NCBI GenBank assembly: GCA_022822305.1
Contig: JAJEBY010000016.1
Span: 1,298,687-1,362,686, forward strand
DNA length: 64,000 bases
Direction: 5' to 3'
From: Anaerolineae bacterium
GTDB taxonomy: Bacteria > Chloroflexota > Anaerolineae > Aggregatilineales > Phototrophicaceae
Positions 44,156-52,967 of this stretch are shown here, in pieces (position 1 is the stretch's first letter; every line of letters starts with the position of its first letter). A model generated the notes under the pieces. That model saw nothing but the letters and a program-made list of their open reading frames with translations. It searched no databases and was not told where the DNA came from. Made by a program: the position numbers and the translations under genes.

Positions 44156-45766
44156 CTATTCGAGGTAAGCGTAATCCATACCCGCTGCGATACCGCCGGG
44201 CCAGGGATTGTAGCCCTTAAGGCGATCGGTATGCGCTTCGAAGATGACGCCGTGGTGAATGAATACCCAGGGCGCCAGCGCAACGATGCGCTTTTGGACT
44301 TCTATCCAGGCGGCGGCCCGCTCGTCCAAATCGGTCAATCCACGCGCGTGGTTCATCAGATTGGTCGCTTCGTCGTCATCGAGGAAGCAGACACCGCGCC
44401 CGTTCGGCGGATGCCATTCGGGATGGAAATTCTGCAGGATGGTGCCGTCCGGATCCCCGGTCCAAGGCGTCCAGCCGCGGCTGGCGATGGGGAAGGCGCC
44501 GGTGACGCGCTGGCTCTCGAATGATTGCCAGTCGGAGGCTTCGATGTTGGCGGTAATCCCAACATCTGCCCAATTCGATTGGATGAACTCGCAGATTTCG
44601 ACCGAGCGTTCCTGGCCGGCGCGCGGCGTCGTCGTGGTGTGGATAGTCGTTTCAAAGCCGCCGGACAGACCAGCCTCAGCCAAAAGTTCGCGCGCCTTAT
44701 CGGGATTGTAGTCATAACGCGGCGCCTGGTCGCCGGCGTAAAATGGTCCGAACTGCGGCGACAGCGGCGAATAGGATGGTTCGGCCGCGCCACCCAAAAT
44801 GCCGTAGACGATGGAGTCGTTGTCGGTGGCATAATTGAGCGCTTGCCGTACGCGAACATCGTTCAGCGGTTCGATGCGATTGTCGAGATGCAGGAAATAG
44901 ACGTAGAGGGTCTTGCGGTCACGGACTTGAATGCCGCTCATGCTGCGCAGGCGTTCGGCGTCTTCCGCGCTGATGCCCTCGATCCAGTGGACTTCGCCGG
45001 CTTCGAGCGCCGCGATCTGCGCTTCCGGCTCGGGGATGGCGCGGACGATCAGGTTGGGCGTCTGCCCGACCTCGGGATCATAATAGCCGTCATGTTTCTC
45101 CAGCACGACACGCACGCCGCGATCCCACTCCTTGTATTTGTACGGCCCGGTCGATACCGGCTGCAGGATAATGTCGCAGGCGTCGGCTTCCAGCGCCGGC
45201 AGGCTGAATGGCGCATAAGCATTCTGCGTGAACCAGTCCATTTGCGCCGGGTTGACACGCGTGATGTAGAAGTCAATGGTGAGATCATCAACGACTTCGA
45301 CGCGATCGTGCGCGCCCAGCCTGTGCTTTTCGCGCTGATGCCCACAGCTGAAGTTGGGATGATTTTCGTCGGTCTGCATGTTGATCCAGTTGGCCATCAC
45401 AGCGGCTGTCAACGCTGAACCGTCGTGCAGAATGACATCGTCGCGCAGATGGAAGCGATAGCGCAGGCCATCATCGAGAACCTCCCAGCTATGCGCCAAC
45501 GCCGGCACGATTTCGTGCGACCCGTCCTTGTAGTTGTATTCGACCAGCGACCGGTACATGAATTGGCAGGGCACCTGGCAGGGCGTCGCTGTCGTGGCCA
45601 AACCCGCGTCTGCGATTGAACCGACGCCGAGCACAATCGGTTCGCCGCCTTCGCTGGTTCCCTGCGCCAGCGCTGCGCCGCCGATGGACGCAAGCACAAC
45701 CGAACTGGCGGAAATGCCGGCGATATTCAAAAACTCACGTCTTGATAACTGCTTATTCTCGCTCAT
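44156..45766 (-). CDS. ABC transporter substrate-binding protein, family 5, Tat-exported
   Basis: A 536-residue family 5 binding protein starting at ATG 45764-45766, with GGAG about 10 bases upstream. The N-terminus has a twin-arginine signal (SRREFLNIAG) and a hydrophobic stretch to about AALAQG, so it is exported folded. ALAHSWEVLDDGLRYRFHLRDDVILHDGS and NDVRVRQALNYATDNDSI are family 5 landmarks. It is the ligand sensor of the GntR operon; the downstream lyases suggest an amino-polycarboxylate or N-substituted aspartate ligand. Confidence 0.91.
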   Translation of the reverse strand: MSENKQLSRREFLNIAGISASSVVLASIGGAALAQGTSEGGEPIVLGVGSIADAGLATTATPCQVPCQFMYRSLVEYNYKDGSHEIVPALAHSWEVLDDGLRYRFHLRDDVILHDGSALTAAVMANWINMQTDENHPNFSCGHQREKHRLGAHDRVEVVDDLTIDFYITRVNPAQMDWFTQNAYAPFSLPALEADACDIILQPVSTGPYKYKEWDRGVRVVLEKHDGYYDPEVGQTPNLIVRAIPEPEAQIAALEAGEVHWIEGISAEDAERLRSMSGIQVRDRKTLYVYFLHLDNRIEPLNDVRVRQALNYATDNDSIVYGILGGAAEPSYSPLSPQFGPFYAGDQAPRYDYNPDKARELLAEAGLSGGFETTIHTTTTPRAGQERSVEICEFIQSNWADVGITANIEASDWQSFESQRVTGAFPIASRGWTPWTGDPDGTILQNFHPEWHPPNGRGVCFLDDDEATNLMNHARGLTDLDERAAAWIEVQKRIVALAPWVFIHHGVIFEAHTDRLKGYNPWPGGIAAGMDYAYLE

Positions 45767-45887
45767 CGTTGCTTTGCTCCATTCAATAGTTAAACGCGCT
45801 TGCTGATTCAGTTCGGCATGGCGCCCAGCCCGGGCGCGAACGCCGAACGGCCACGATTCGATACGATCTCCTTTCGCCTTAGCTTGC

Positions 45888-46583
45888 TCAAGCAACCGCG
45901 CCGCTTTGGCGCTGTTGTGATCCGTCCGCATAAGAAGCCAGAATATCAGACTCGGCGCCCTGCAAATGCGCGATCAGCAACGTTTGCGCTTTTGCGACGT
46001 CTTCATTGATGATAGCGGCGTAGATCGCCGAATGTTCGGCGAAGCGTTCAGCCGGGGTCTTGTCCAACCGATGCCCCTGAGCGAGGCAGAGCTTGATGCC
46101 AGCTTCAACCGAACGCCACAAATCCAGCAATACGCCTTGCTGCGCGCCTTTGACTATCAAGCGATGAAATTCCAGATCGTGTTGTACCGCTATTGCGCGA
46201 TCGTCGCCTGGTTTGAAAGCTTGAAACTCCTCAAGCTTGGACCGTAAGGCGTTTCTGGTTTCGGCATTGTTGCGGGTGACAAGTCTGTCGATCGCATAGG
46301 ATTCCAGCACCCGACGGATATCGTAGAGTTCGCGTATCAGGGTGGGATCCACCCGCTTGACGTAGGTGCCCTTATAAGGAATATTGTCGATGAAGCCTTC
46401 GTCGACGAGCGTTGCGAGCGCCTCGCGCACACTGCCGCGACTGATGCCAAATTGCTCGGCAACGTGCGCTTGATTCACCTGCTCGCCGGCGCGCAGCTGG
46501 CCGCTAATGATAGCGTTGCGGATTGCGCCGGCAGCAACATCGCGCAAGCGGTTTTGGTCGGCAATGGCAGCGAAGGTTGCCAC
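45888..46583 (-). CDS. GntR-family regulator, FadR subfamily (FCD domain)
   Basis: A 231-residue regulator. The N-terminal winged helix contains AIISGQLRAGEQVNQAHVAEQFGISRGSVREALATL. The C-terminal FCD domain contains YDIRRVLESYAIDRL, HDLEFHRLIVKGA and FAEHSAIYAAI, with Asp/His residues typical of metal and carboxylate-ligand binding. FCD regulators commonly sense organic acids. It is the first gene of the operon, and a perfect palindrome lies between its promoter and start. Confidence 0.92.
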   Translation of the reverse strand: MATFAAIADQNRLRDVAAGAIRNAIISGQLRAGEQVNQAHVAEQFGISRGSVREALATLVDEGFIDNIPYKGTYVKRVDPTLIRELYDIRRVLESYAIDRLVTRNNAETRNALRSKLEEFQAFKPGDDRAIAVQHDLEFHRLIVKGAQQGVLLDLWRSVEAGIKLCLAQGHRLDKTPAERFAEHSAIYAAIINEDVAKAQTLLIAHLQGAESDILASYADGSQQRQSGAVA

Positions 46584-46604
46584 AGCAATCCTCGAATAAA
46601 GTCA

Positions 46605-46616
46605 ACTGTCGACAGT
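46605..46616 (-). promoter_or_regulatory. Probable GntR/FCD operator palindrome
   Basis: ACTGTCGACAGT is a perfect 12-base palindrome 22 bases upstream of the GntR start and about 15 bases downstream of the -10 box. Its TGTCGACA core is like many FadR-subfamily operators. Binding here would block transcription of the whole operon. Confidence 0.75.
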
Positions 46617-46630
46617 CAGACAATATCTAG

Positions 46631-46659
46631 ATTTTAGCCAGCCTCGCGTGAAATGTCAA
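46631..46659 (-). promoter_or_regulatory. Sigma70-type promoter of the GntR operon
   Basis: On the minus strand TTGACA (46654-46659) and TAAAAT (46631-46636) are separated by exactly 17 bases. The -35 matches consensus fully and the -10 at five of six positions. Confidence 0.82.
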
Positions 46660-46688
46660 ATTTTCGCCCTGATTCCGCCACTGGACGC

Positions 46689-46710
46689 AAAAAACGACTG
46701 ATTCATCAGT
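46689..46710 (-). terminator. Weak intrinsic terminator after the sulfatase operon
   Basis: On the minus strand a short stem (ACTGA/TCAGT, 46697-46710) is followed after two bases by six T residues (46689-46694). It stands between the sulfatase stop and the GntR promoter, the expected place for a boundary, but the stem is short. Confidence 0.45.
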
Positions 46711-46736
46711 TAGTTTGGAACCGTCTCGGAAATCGT

Positions 46737-48236
46737 CTACGGGCGCGCTTGTAATCCCAGGCGCTGATACTGCTCCGCCGGACTGTCATTAGCCTGCATC
46801 AGCCGCGCCAGATGATCGATCATCATCGTCTCAATTGCCGCGTCTTCTAATGGATGCTGCTGTTCCGGATCCTCTTCCACATCGAATAACAATGTGCCGA
46901 AGGAGTGGGCATCGGGCCAGGCGCGCGCTGGGATCTTTATGGTGCGGCTGCCTTTAGTGAAGGTGAAAGGCTCGGCGAGCTGGATGTCCTGCAAATCACT
47001 CAATGCAAAGCGCGAACGAATCCGCAGCGGCATCAGAGTGTATTCGTATAGCGGCTCGTTGGCCGGGTTGTCCGGCGCGCGCATGTAGACATAACGGCCG
47101 TCGGTGCAGTTGACATGACCGCCGTGTATGCCGAAGAGGGCAGCCTCTCGCACGGCTGTGTCTCCGGCGACCGTTTCCCGCAGCGGTACGCCCTGCATGT
47201 CGGGCGGCAGCTCAATGCCGAAGAATTCGAGCAAGGTCGCTGGCAGGTCAATCATCTGCACCAGGCTATCGCGCCTTTCACCGGCCACGCCGCTCCGCGG
47301 GTCCCAAATGAAAAGCGGCGTATGCGCCAATTCCTGATACCAGGGCTGCCGATTCTTCGCCCACCAATCATGCTCGCCCAGCATGAATCCGTGATCGGTG
47401 CAAACGATCAGCATGGTATCGTCCCATAGCTTTAGCTCGTCCATGAGATCGAGGACGCGGCCGAGGTAGCGGTCGCACATGCTCAGCAACGCGGCGTATT
47501 GATAGCGCATATGCTGGACATACTCAGGCGATTCGGTCAGCGGCTTGTAACTGGGCCAATCGAAAGCGAGCCTGGGCGGCGCTTCGTCGAATATCTTCGG
47601 ATAGAGATTCTTGAATTCCTGATGGCTGAAAAAGGGTTCGTGCGGATCAAACGTTTCGATCTGCAAGAACCAATTGTCGGCCTCGCAGTTGTCGCGGATG
47701 AACTCCATGCCAGCGCCGAACGTCCGCGCTTGTGGTTGATCTTCAGGCGCAGGCATACGGCTGCGGTTGATCCAGTCCTGCTTCCAGAGGTCGTCGATGA
47801 AAGTTGGATCGTCCAGCGCGCGCGAATTGAAGGGGATCTCGACCTTGGGCTCGACCTGCGCCTTCCAAAAGTCGCCCTCCTGCCCGCGGATGAATTCGTA
47901 GCTGCTATAGCGATTGTGGTAGGTGGCGCCGCCATCCTCCCAATAATGCTGATGATCGGTCGCCAGATGCGAATAGACCCCGTTGTCTTTGAGTATCTCG
48001 GGCATCGAATCGTCGAAGGGTTCCAGGGGCGTCCAGCCGCGATGCAGAAAATTATAGCGCCCGGTATGCAGTTCGCGCCGCGCCGGCATGCAGGGCATGC
48101 TGCCAACGTAGCAGCGATCGAAAACGGCCGTGCGCTCCGCCAGGCGCTGAAAGTTGGGCGCGTGAACCCAGTCGTTGCCGTATGGCGGCAGCATGCGCCG
48201 GTTGAGCGTATCGAACATCAGCATGATAGATTTCAT
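46737..48236 (-). CDS. Cys-type sulfatase
   Basis: A 499-residue sulfatase family protein. The formylglycine motif is C49-M-P-A-R53 (CxPxR), and later DHGFMLGEHDWW gives metal-binding Asp/His residues. The start ATG 48234-48236 has AAAGGAG upstream; the earlier GTG at 48245 lies too close to that site. No signal peptide is visible, so it is either cytoplasmic or exported by a route not evident here. It needs a formylglycine-generating enzyme, which is not in this window. It and the next sulfatase follow a sugar-type importer, indicating a sulfated saccharide substrate. Confidence 0.9.
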   Translation of the reverse strand: MKSIMLMFDTLNRRMLPPYGNDWVHAPNFQRLAERTAVFDRCYVGSMPCMPARRELHTGRYNFLHRGWTPLEPFDDSMPEILKDNGVYSHLATDHQHYWEDGGATYHNRYSSYEFIRGQEGDFWKAQVEPKVEIPFNSRALDDPTFIDDLWKQDWINRSRMPAPEDQPQARTFGAGMEFIRDNCEADNWFLQIETFDPHEPFFSHQEFKNLYPKIFDEAPPRLAFDWPSYKPLTESPEYVQHMRYQYAALLSMCDRYLGRVLDLMDELKLWDDTMLIVCTDHGFMLGEHDWWAKNRQPWYQELAHTPLFIWDPRSGVAGERRDSLVQMIDLPATLLEFFGIELPPDMQGVPLRETVAGDTAVREAALFGIHGGHVNCTDGRYVYMRAPDNPANEPLYEYTLMPLRIRSRFALSDLQDIQLAEPFTFTKGSRTIKIPARAWPDAHSFGTLLFDVEEDPEQQHPLEDAAIETMMIDHLARLMQANDSPAEQYQRLGLQARP

Positions 48237-48275
48237 GCGCCGCACTCCTTTGCCACGCTTGTGCGCAGATGGTCG

Positions 48276-49682
48276 TCAGAATACGGTGACGGCCCTCGTT
48301 CCCAAATCGGTGGCGAAGGCAAGCGCGTCAAAACTCTGCTGCATCAATCGCATTTTCGTCGATTGCAGCGCGGGGTCATCCCAGAGATTGTCGAATTCGC
48401 CCGGGTCGGCTTCGAGATCAAACAGTTCGCCCAAACCATGCCCGTGATAGACAATCAGCTTATAGCGATCGTCGCGCAGCATGGTGGCGTAGGTACCCTT
48501 AAACGGCGCGTTGTGCCTGGCATTGATCGCGTTATAGTATTCGCAGCGCACAAAATCCCGGTGAGCATCAGCCGCCGCCGCTTGGCTGAGCAAGCTCGTC
48601 AATGAGCGCCCCTGCATTTGGGCGGGCACGGGCAGACCGGCCAACTCAAGCAAGGTCGGCGCGATATCCAGCAATTCGACCAGCGCATCCCGTCGGACGC
48701 CTTCGAGGAATTGTCCGGGCCAGGACAAGATCAGCGGCACCCTGACCAACCCCTCATAAAAGCGGCAGCCCTTCTGCAGCAATCCGTGATCACCCAGCAT
48801 CTCGCCGTGATCGCTCATGAATATCACGATGGTGTTTTCACGCTGCCCGCTGCGTTCCAGCGCGTCCAGCATGCGCCCGACATTGTCGTCGATCAGCTCG
48901 ATCATGGCGTAATACGCCGCTTGTATCCGTTTGGCGTCGAACGCTTCCGGCCGGCGGGGCGGCGTCTGGAAATCGATATCAGCCAGTTTTGCTTGCGCGT
49001 CCAAATCACTGTCGCGGAACAAGGGACCGGACATCGCCTCGGCATCAAAGCGGTCGAGGTACGATTGCGGCGGATCGAAGGGCTCGTGCGGATCGAAGAT
49101 ATTGACGCTCATCAGCCAGGGTTTGCCGTCATGATCGGCTTCGATGAAGTCAATCGCGCGATCGCTGCACCAGGTGGTTTGATGCAATTCGGGCGGGAAT
49201 GCCTGCGGAGTCTTGCGCAGCTCGCCAAGCTTGTGGCCCTGTTGAGCGATCCAGTCGGCATAGGCGTGGCTCGTTTCCCATTCATCTTCGGGGTCGTGAC
49301 TCCAGTGAAAGAGTCGATAGCCATCGTGTTGCGGGCGCGGCTCAACGCGGCCACAGGTGCCCGCCAGATGCAGCTTGCCGGCAAGCGCGCAATCATAACC
49401 CGCATCGGCCAGCAGCGCTGTAACCAGCGGAGCGGCTTCATCCCAGTATTCGTTGCCGTTGAAGCAGCCGTGTATGCTGCTGGGATACATGCCGGTCAAA
49501 AAGCTGCCGCGGCTGGGCGTACAGATCGGGCTCTGGCAGAAGGCGCGCTCGAAAGCGACGCCCGTCTCCACCAGCTTGTCGATATTCGGCGTGTGAACTT
49601 GCGCATTATTGAGCGCGTTGATGGTGTCGTAGCGCTGTTGATCGGTGCAGATCCATAGGATGTTGGGTGGCTTAACGCTCAT
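48276..49682 (-). CDS. Cys-type sulfatase, second copy
   Basis: A 468-residue sulfatase. NILWICTDQQRYD at the N-terminus provides a metal-binding Asp, C54-T-P-S-R58 is the canonical formylglycine motif, and SDHGEMLGDHGLLQKG supplies further ligands. It is distantly related to the next sulfatase rather than a recent duplicate. No signal peptide is seen. It sits 51 bases after the MalG-like permease gene. Different substrate positions on one sulfated glycan would explain having two. Confidence 0.91.
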   Translation of the reverse strand: MSVKPPNILWICTDQQRYDTINALNNAQVHTPNIDKLVETGVAFERAFCQSPICTPSRGSFLTGMYPSSIHGCFNGNEYWDEAAPLVTALLADAGYDCALAGKLHLAGTCGRVEPRPQHDGYRLFHWSHDPEDEWETSHAYADWIAQQGHKLGELRKTPQAFPPELHQTTWCSDRAIDFIEADHDGKPWLMSVNIFDPHEPFDPPQSYLDRFDAEAMSGPLFRDSDLDAQAKLADIDFQTPPRRPEAFDAKRIQAAYYAMIELIDDNVGRMLDALERSGQRENTIVIFMSDHGEMLGDHGLLQKGCRFYEGLVRVPLILSWPGQFLEGVRRDALVELLDIAPTLLELAGLPVPAQMQGRSLTSLLSQAAAADAHRDFVRCEYYNAINARHNAPFKGTYATMLRDDRYKLIVYHGHGLGELFDLEADPGEFDNLWDDPALQSTKMRLMQQSFDALAFATDLGTRAVTVF

Positions 49683-49733
49683 ATCACTCGCTTTCTCGTT
49701 TCCGCCCCTCGTCAAACCGCTGTGATGCCGCGA

Positions 49734-50561
49734 CTAGCCCTTGATAGCGCCGGCGGTCAAACCCGAGACCATATAGCGCTGAATCAGGAAACCGAAGATG
49801 ATGCCGGGCAGCATCATCACCGAGGCCGCTGCCGCCAGCTTGCCCCACTCAGTACCTTCGTAACCCATGTAGCGGGTGATGGCGACCGCCAGGGTCACAG
49901 AATCGTTGGCGCTGATGACCAACGCAAATAAGAACTCATTCCAGGCGAACAGAAAAGCGACGATGCCCGAGGCGATGATGCCGACGCGCACCAGCGGCAG
50001 CTCGATAAAGAAAAGAATCTGCCACAAGCTGGCCCCGTCAATCATGCCCGATTCGCGCAATTCCCTGGGCACGGCGTTCCAGACCGGCATCAGCGTCCAG
50101 ATGATCAGCGGTACGTTGAAAATAAGATAAATGATAATCAGCGCCGCGTGCGTATCAAGCATGCCGAGCCGCGAATAGACGACAAAATATGGCAGCAAGT
50201 AAATCATGCCGGGGGCGGTGCGGATTAGCAGGATGGTGAGCAAGGCGTTGCGCCGGACGCGCCCCTGCAGAATCGTCAAGGCGAAGGTCGCCGGGATGGC
50301 GAAGATCATGGCAAATACCACCGAGCCGGTCGAGATGATGACGCTGTTGGCGATGGACTCGAGGAATTCTCTATCGCCGAAGATGGCGATAAAGTGCTCC
50401 AGGGTCGGCTCGAAGATGAGCAGTGGCGGATTGGCGAAGGCGTCCAACTGGCTCTTGAGCGCCAGCATCAGCATCCACACAATGGGAAAGAGCACCGCCA
50501 CGCCATATAGCGTGCCAACCGTGTACAGGCTGAAGGTTGTGACCGATGATCGGCGCTTCAC
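49734..50561 (-). CDS. Sugar-type ABC transporter permease (MalG-like)
   Basis: A 275-residue permease with about six spans. The EAA-type loop reads ESGMIDGASLWQILFFIELPLVRVG, and the C-terminus RYMVSGLTAGAIKG is characteristic of MalG-like carbohydrate permeases. It is separated by three bases from the MalF-like gene. No ATPase gene accompanies this system. Confidence 0.92.
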   Translation of the reverse strand: MKRRSSVTTFSLYTVGTLYGVAVLFPIVWMLMLALKSQLDAFANPPLLIFEPTLEHFIAIFGDREFLESIANSVIISTGSVVFAMIFAIPATFALTILQGRVRRNALLTILLIRTAPGMIYLLPYFVVYSRLGMLDTHAALIIIYLIFNVPLIIWTLMPVWNAVPRELRESGMIDGASLWQILFFIELPLVRVGIIASGIVAFLFAWNEFLFALVISANDSVTLAVAITRYMGYEGTEWGKLAAAASVMMLPGIIFGFLIQRYMVSGLTAGAIKG

Positions 50562-50564
50562 AGG

Positions 50565-51488
50565 CTAATCGCTCACCTGAATATAACTCAACAAGAGGCG
50601 CATGGCCGGCACGACAATCACGAACAGCATAACGAAGAATACGACGATAATGGCCGAGGCGTATCCCACCCGCAGATTATTGAAGCCGCTGACGAAACCG
50701 TAGAAATTGACCGTCTCGGTCGCGCTGGCCGGCCCGCCATTGGTCACGATGTAGATAATCGGGAATATGCCCAGCGCTTCGATCACGCGGAAGATGCCGA
50801 TGAAGGCGAAGGTCGGGCGCAGCAGCGGCAAGGTAATATGCCGCACCGATTGCACCCAGGTGGCGCCGTCGATGACACCCGCTTCATACAACTCGTCGGG
50901 GATGGATTGCATCACCGCCAGGAAAAAGAGACCGACGAAGGGCGTCCAGCCCCAGACGGCCACCATGATGATGGCGACCAGCGCCCAATTGGGGTCGGTC
51001 AGCCAGCCGGGACCGTCAATGCCCGCCAGACCGAGAAAATAATTTAACCCGCCCAAATGCGGCGTATAAAGTATGCGCCACATCAAACCCATGGCGATGG
51101 GCGGGATGACCATTGGCGCGACAAAGACAAAACGCAGCCAACGCATATACGGCAGGCGCTCGTTCATAATCACGGCGACTATGAAGCCCAAGAACAATTG
51201 CACAACGACCGGCGCCCCAATGAACAACAGGCTGACCGGGATGCTCTTCAAAAAGCGCGCGTCATCCAGCAAACGTTCGTAATTGCGCAAGCCAATAAAA
51301 CGCGGCGGCCGCGGGCTGGTATACGACAGCGACGATGTGCTCAAGTACAAGGTGAACAGCATCGGCAAGATAGTCAGCACCAACAGCAGCGCGATCGATG
51401 GCGCCAGGTACTTCAAATGAGCGCGGCTTGACGCCAAACTCTCTGGATCTTCGCTGCGTCCGAGGGCTTTCGCTACGAGCGACACCAT
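50565..51488 (-). CDS. Sugar-type ABC transporter permease (MalF-like)
   Basis: A 307-residue permease starting with a cytoplasmic tail and a span LAPSIALLLVLTILPMLFTLYLS. The coupling loop reads YEAGVIDGATWVQSVRHITLPLLRP. It belongs to the carbohydrate uptake CUT1 type. It lies 112 bases after its binding protein, with a hairpin in the gap. Confidence 0.92.
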   Translation of the reverse strand: MVSLVAKALGRSEDPESLASSRAHLKYLAPSIALLLVLTILPMLFTLYLSTSSLSYTSPRPPRFIGLRNYERLLDDARFLKSIPVSLLFIGAPVVVQLFLGFIVAVIMNERLPYMRWLRFVFVAPMVIPPIAMGLMWRILYTPHLGGLNYFLGLAGIDGPGWLTDPNWALVAIIMVAVWGWTPFVGLFFLAVMQSIPDELYEAGVIDGATWVQSVRHITLPLLRPTFAFIGIFRVIEALGIFPIIYIVTNGGPASATETVNFYGFVSGFNNLRVGYASAIIVVFFVMLFVIVVPAMRLLLSYIQVSD

Positions 51489-51548
51489 TCGATCCTTAAA
51501 TTATCCTGCCCTTGGTAGCGGAATTGAGGGTGTCAGAGCTGGAGAATG

Positions 51549-51581
51549 GACCCTCGAGCGATCACTGCCCGCCCGAGGGTC
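51549..51581 (-). other. Hairpin between binding protein and MalF
   Basis: GACCCTCG (51549-51556) pairs with CGAGGGTC (51574-51581) over a 17-base loop in the 112-base gap. A further AT pair region is possible with one bulge. No T-run follows closely on the minus strand, so this is probably a stabilising stem. Confidence 0.6.
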
Positions 51582-51600
51582 ATGCTTCTGCCATTCGCCC

Positions 51601-52929
51601 CTAAGGGAGATAGCCTTCGTCTTCCAGGAATTGCGTTATCAGGTTGTTGGCGTCGTTGAGCGCTTGTTCCGGCGATTTCACGCCGATCTCAGCTTCCTGT
51701 ACCGCCTGCCCCATGATTTCACTGATTATGGGCCAAGCCGCGAAGGGCGGGAAGTGATCCGCCGGCGCGGCGTTCAGGCTGTCCTGATAGGCTTTGATGA
51801 ACGATCCGCCGCCGTAGTTGTAATCGTACTTGGCGATGAAATCCGCATCTTCCCAGAGCGAGTTGCGTGAGACGGCAACGTGTGGAGATTCCAGCGAGAT
51901 ACGCTTCATCGTGTCGAAGCTCATCGCCCATTCCACGAACTTGTAAGCCGCTTCCTGTTTCTCAGAATTGGCGACGACGCAGAGCCCGTGCGCGGCGAAA
52001 CCCGGTTTGGGTCCGGCTGCCCCGCCCGGCATCACGGCGAAGCCAAGGTTGCCCGCGACCTTCGACTGGTCGGGATGAAGAATCCGCCCGGCCAGGGGCG
52101 CGCCGTCAATGACCATGACGACGGTGCCTTGCTGCATGGATGTGACGACATCGTCATATACAAATGCGGCCACGCCTTCCGGTCCGTAGTTGTTCTTGAC
52201 CGTGACGAAATTCGTCAGCGCCCTGATGGCTTCCGGCGAATTGACCGTCGGCGTCAAGTCATCCGGGAAGTCAGCAAAATAGCTGGCGCCTTCGCCGTGG
52301 AAGAAGGAGTTGAAAATCCAAATGTTGCCCGGCGCCGCCGGCGGATTGCCGCGCAAGGCGATCATGGGCAGTTCATCGCTGTGCAGCAAAGGCGCGATCT
52401 CCAGCAGTTCGTCATACGTTGCCGGCGGGCTTTCGATGCCGGCCGCCTCAAAGGTGTCGAGCCGGTAGTATAGAATGGTAGTCGCAGCAAACATCGGCAA
52501 GCAGTATTGTGTGCCGCCGAAGGCCAAGGCGTCCATCGTCGAGCCGACGAAATCATCAATCGCCAGCAGATCGGCATCGGCGTATTCAGCGTCGTAGAAG
52601 TCCTCGATTGGCGTCACCCAGCCGCCCTGGGCATACAGCGGCATATTGCCGCTCTGGATGCCGACGACATCAAAGTTGCCGGCGCCGCTGGCCAGCTCGA
52701 GCTGCGCCTTCTGCACCGACGCCTGTTCTTCGAGCAACTCGAATTCGACCGTCATGCCGGTCGCCTCTTCAAATTCCGGCACCAGCGGTTGCAGCCCGCT
52801 AATGTAGGTGAGCGGGAAATAGAAGAAGTTTAGCGTTACGCCTTCGTATGGACGGTCTGAATCTTGCGCCATGCCGCTCACAGGCAGCATCAGCAGGCAG
52901 ACTAGAATGGTGATGATCTTGAGTCTCAT
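51601..52929 (-). CDS. Sugar-type ABC transporter substrate-binding protein
   Basis: A 442-residue SBP_bac_1-type binder. ATG 52927-52929 has GGAG upstream and starts a Sec signal (MRLKIITILVCLLMLPVSGMAQD). Landmarks are TLNFFYFPLTYISGLQPLVPEFEEATGMTVEFE and YVV-free AAYKFVEWAMSFDT. Further in-frame codons upstream lie before the ribosome site. The two sulfatase genes downstream imply a sulfated sugar ligand. Confidence 0.9.
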   Translation of the reverse strand: MRLKIITILVCLLMLPVSGMAQDSDRPYEGVTLNFFYFPLTYISGLQPLVPEFEEATGMTVEFELLEEQASVQKAQLELASGAGNFDVVGIQSGNMPLYAQGGWVTPIEDFYDAEYADADLLAIDDFVGSTMDALAFGGTQYCLPMFAATTILYYRLDTFEAAGIESPPATYDELLEIAPLLHSDELPMIALRGNPPAAPGNIWIFNSFFHGEGASYFADFPDDLTPTVNSPEAIRALTNFVTVKNNYGPEGVAAFVYDDVVTSMQQGTVVMVIDGAPLAGRILHPDQSKVAGNLGFAVMPGGAAGPKPGFAAHGLCVVANSEKQEAAYKFVEWAMSFDTMKRISLESPHVAVSRNSLWEDADFIAKYDYNYGGGSFIKAYQDSLNAAPADHFPPFAAWPIISEIMGQAVQEAEIGVKSPEQALNDANNLITQFLEDEGYLP

Positions 52930-52957
52930 TATGTTTCTCCAGAGTCTATATAAATAC

Positions 52958-52967
52958 ATCGTACGAT
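52958..52967 (-). promoter_or_regulatory. ATCGTACGAT palindrome upstream of the sulfatase-operon binding protein
   Basis: A perfect 10-base palindrome lies 29 bases upstream of the ATG at 52929, next to AT-rich TATTTATATAG on the minus strand that could serve as a -10 region. It may be an operator for an unlinked regulator. No good -35 is seen. Confidence 0.4.
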
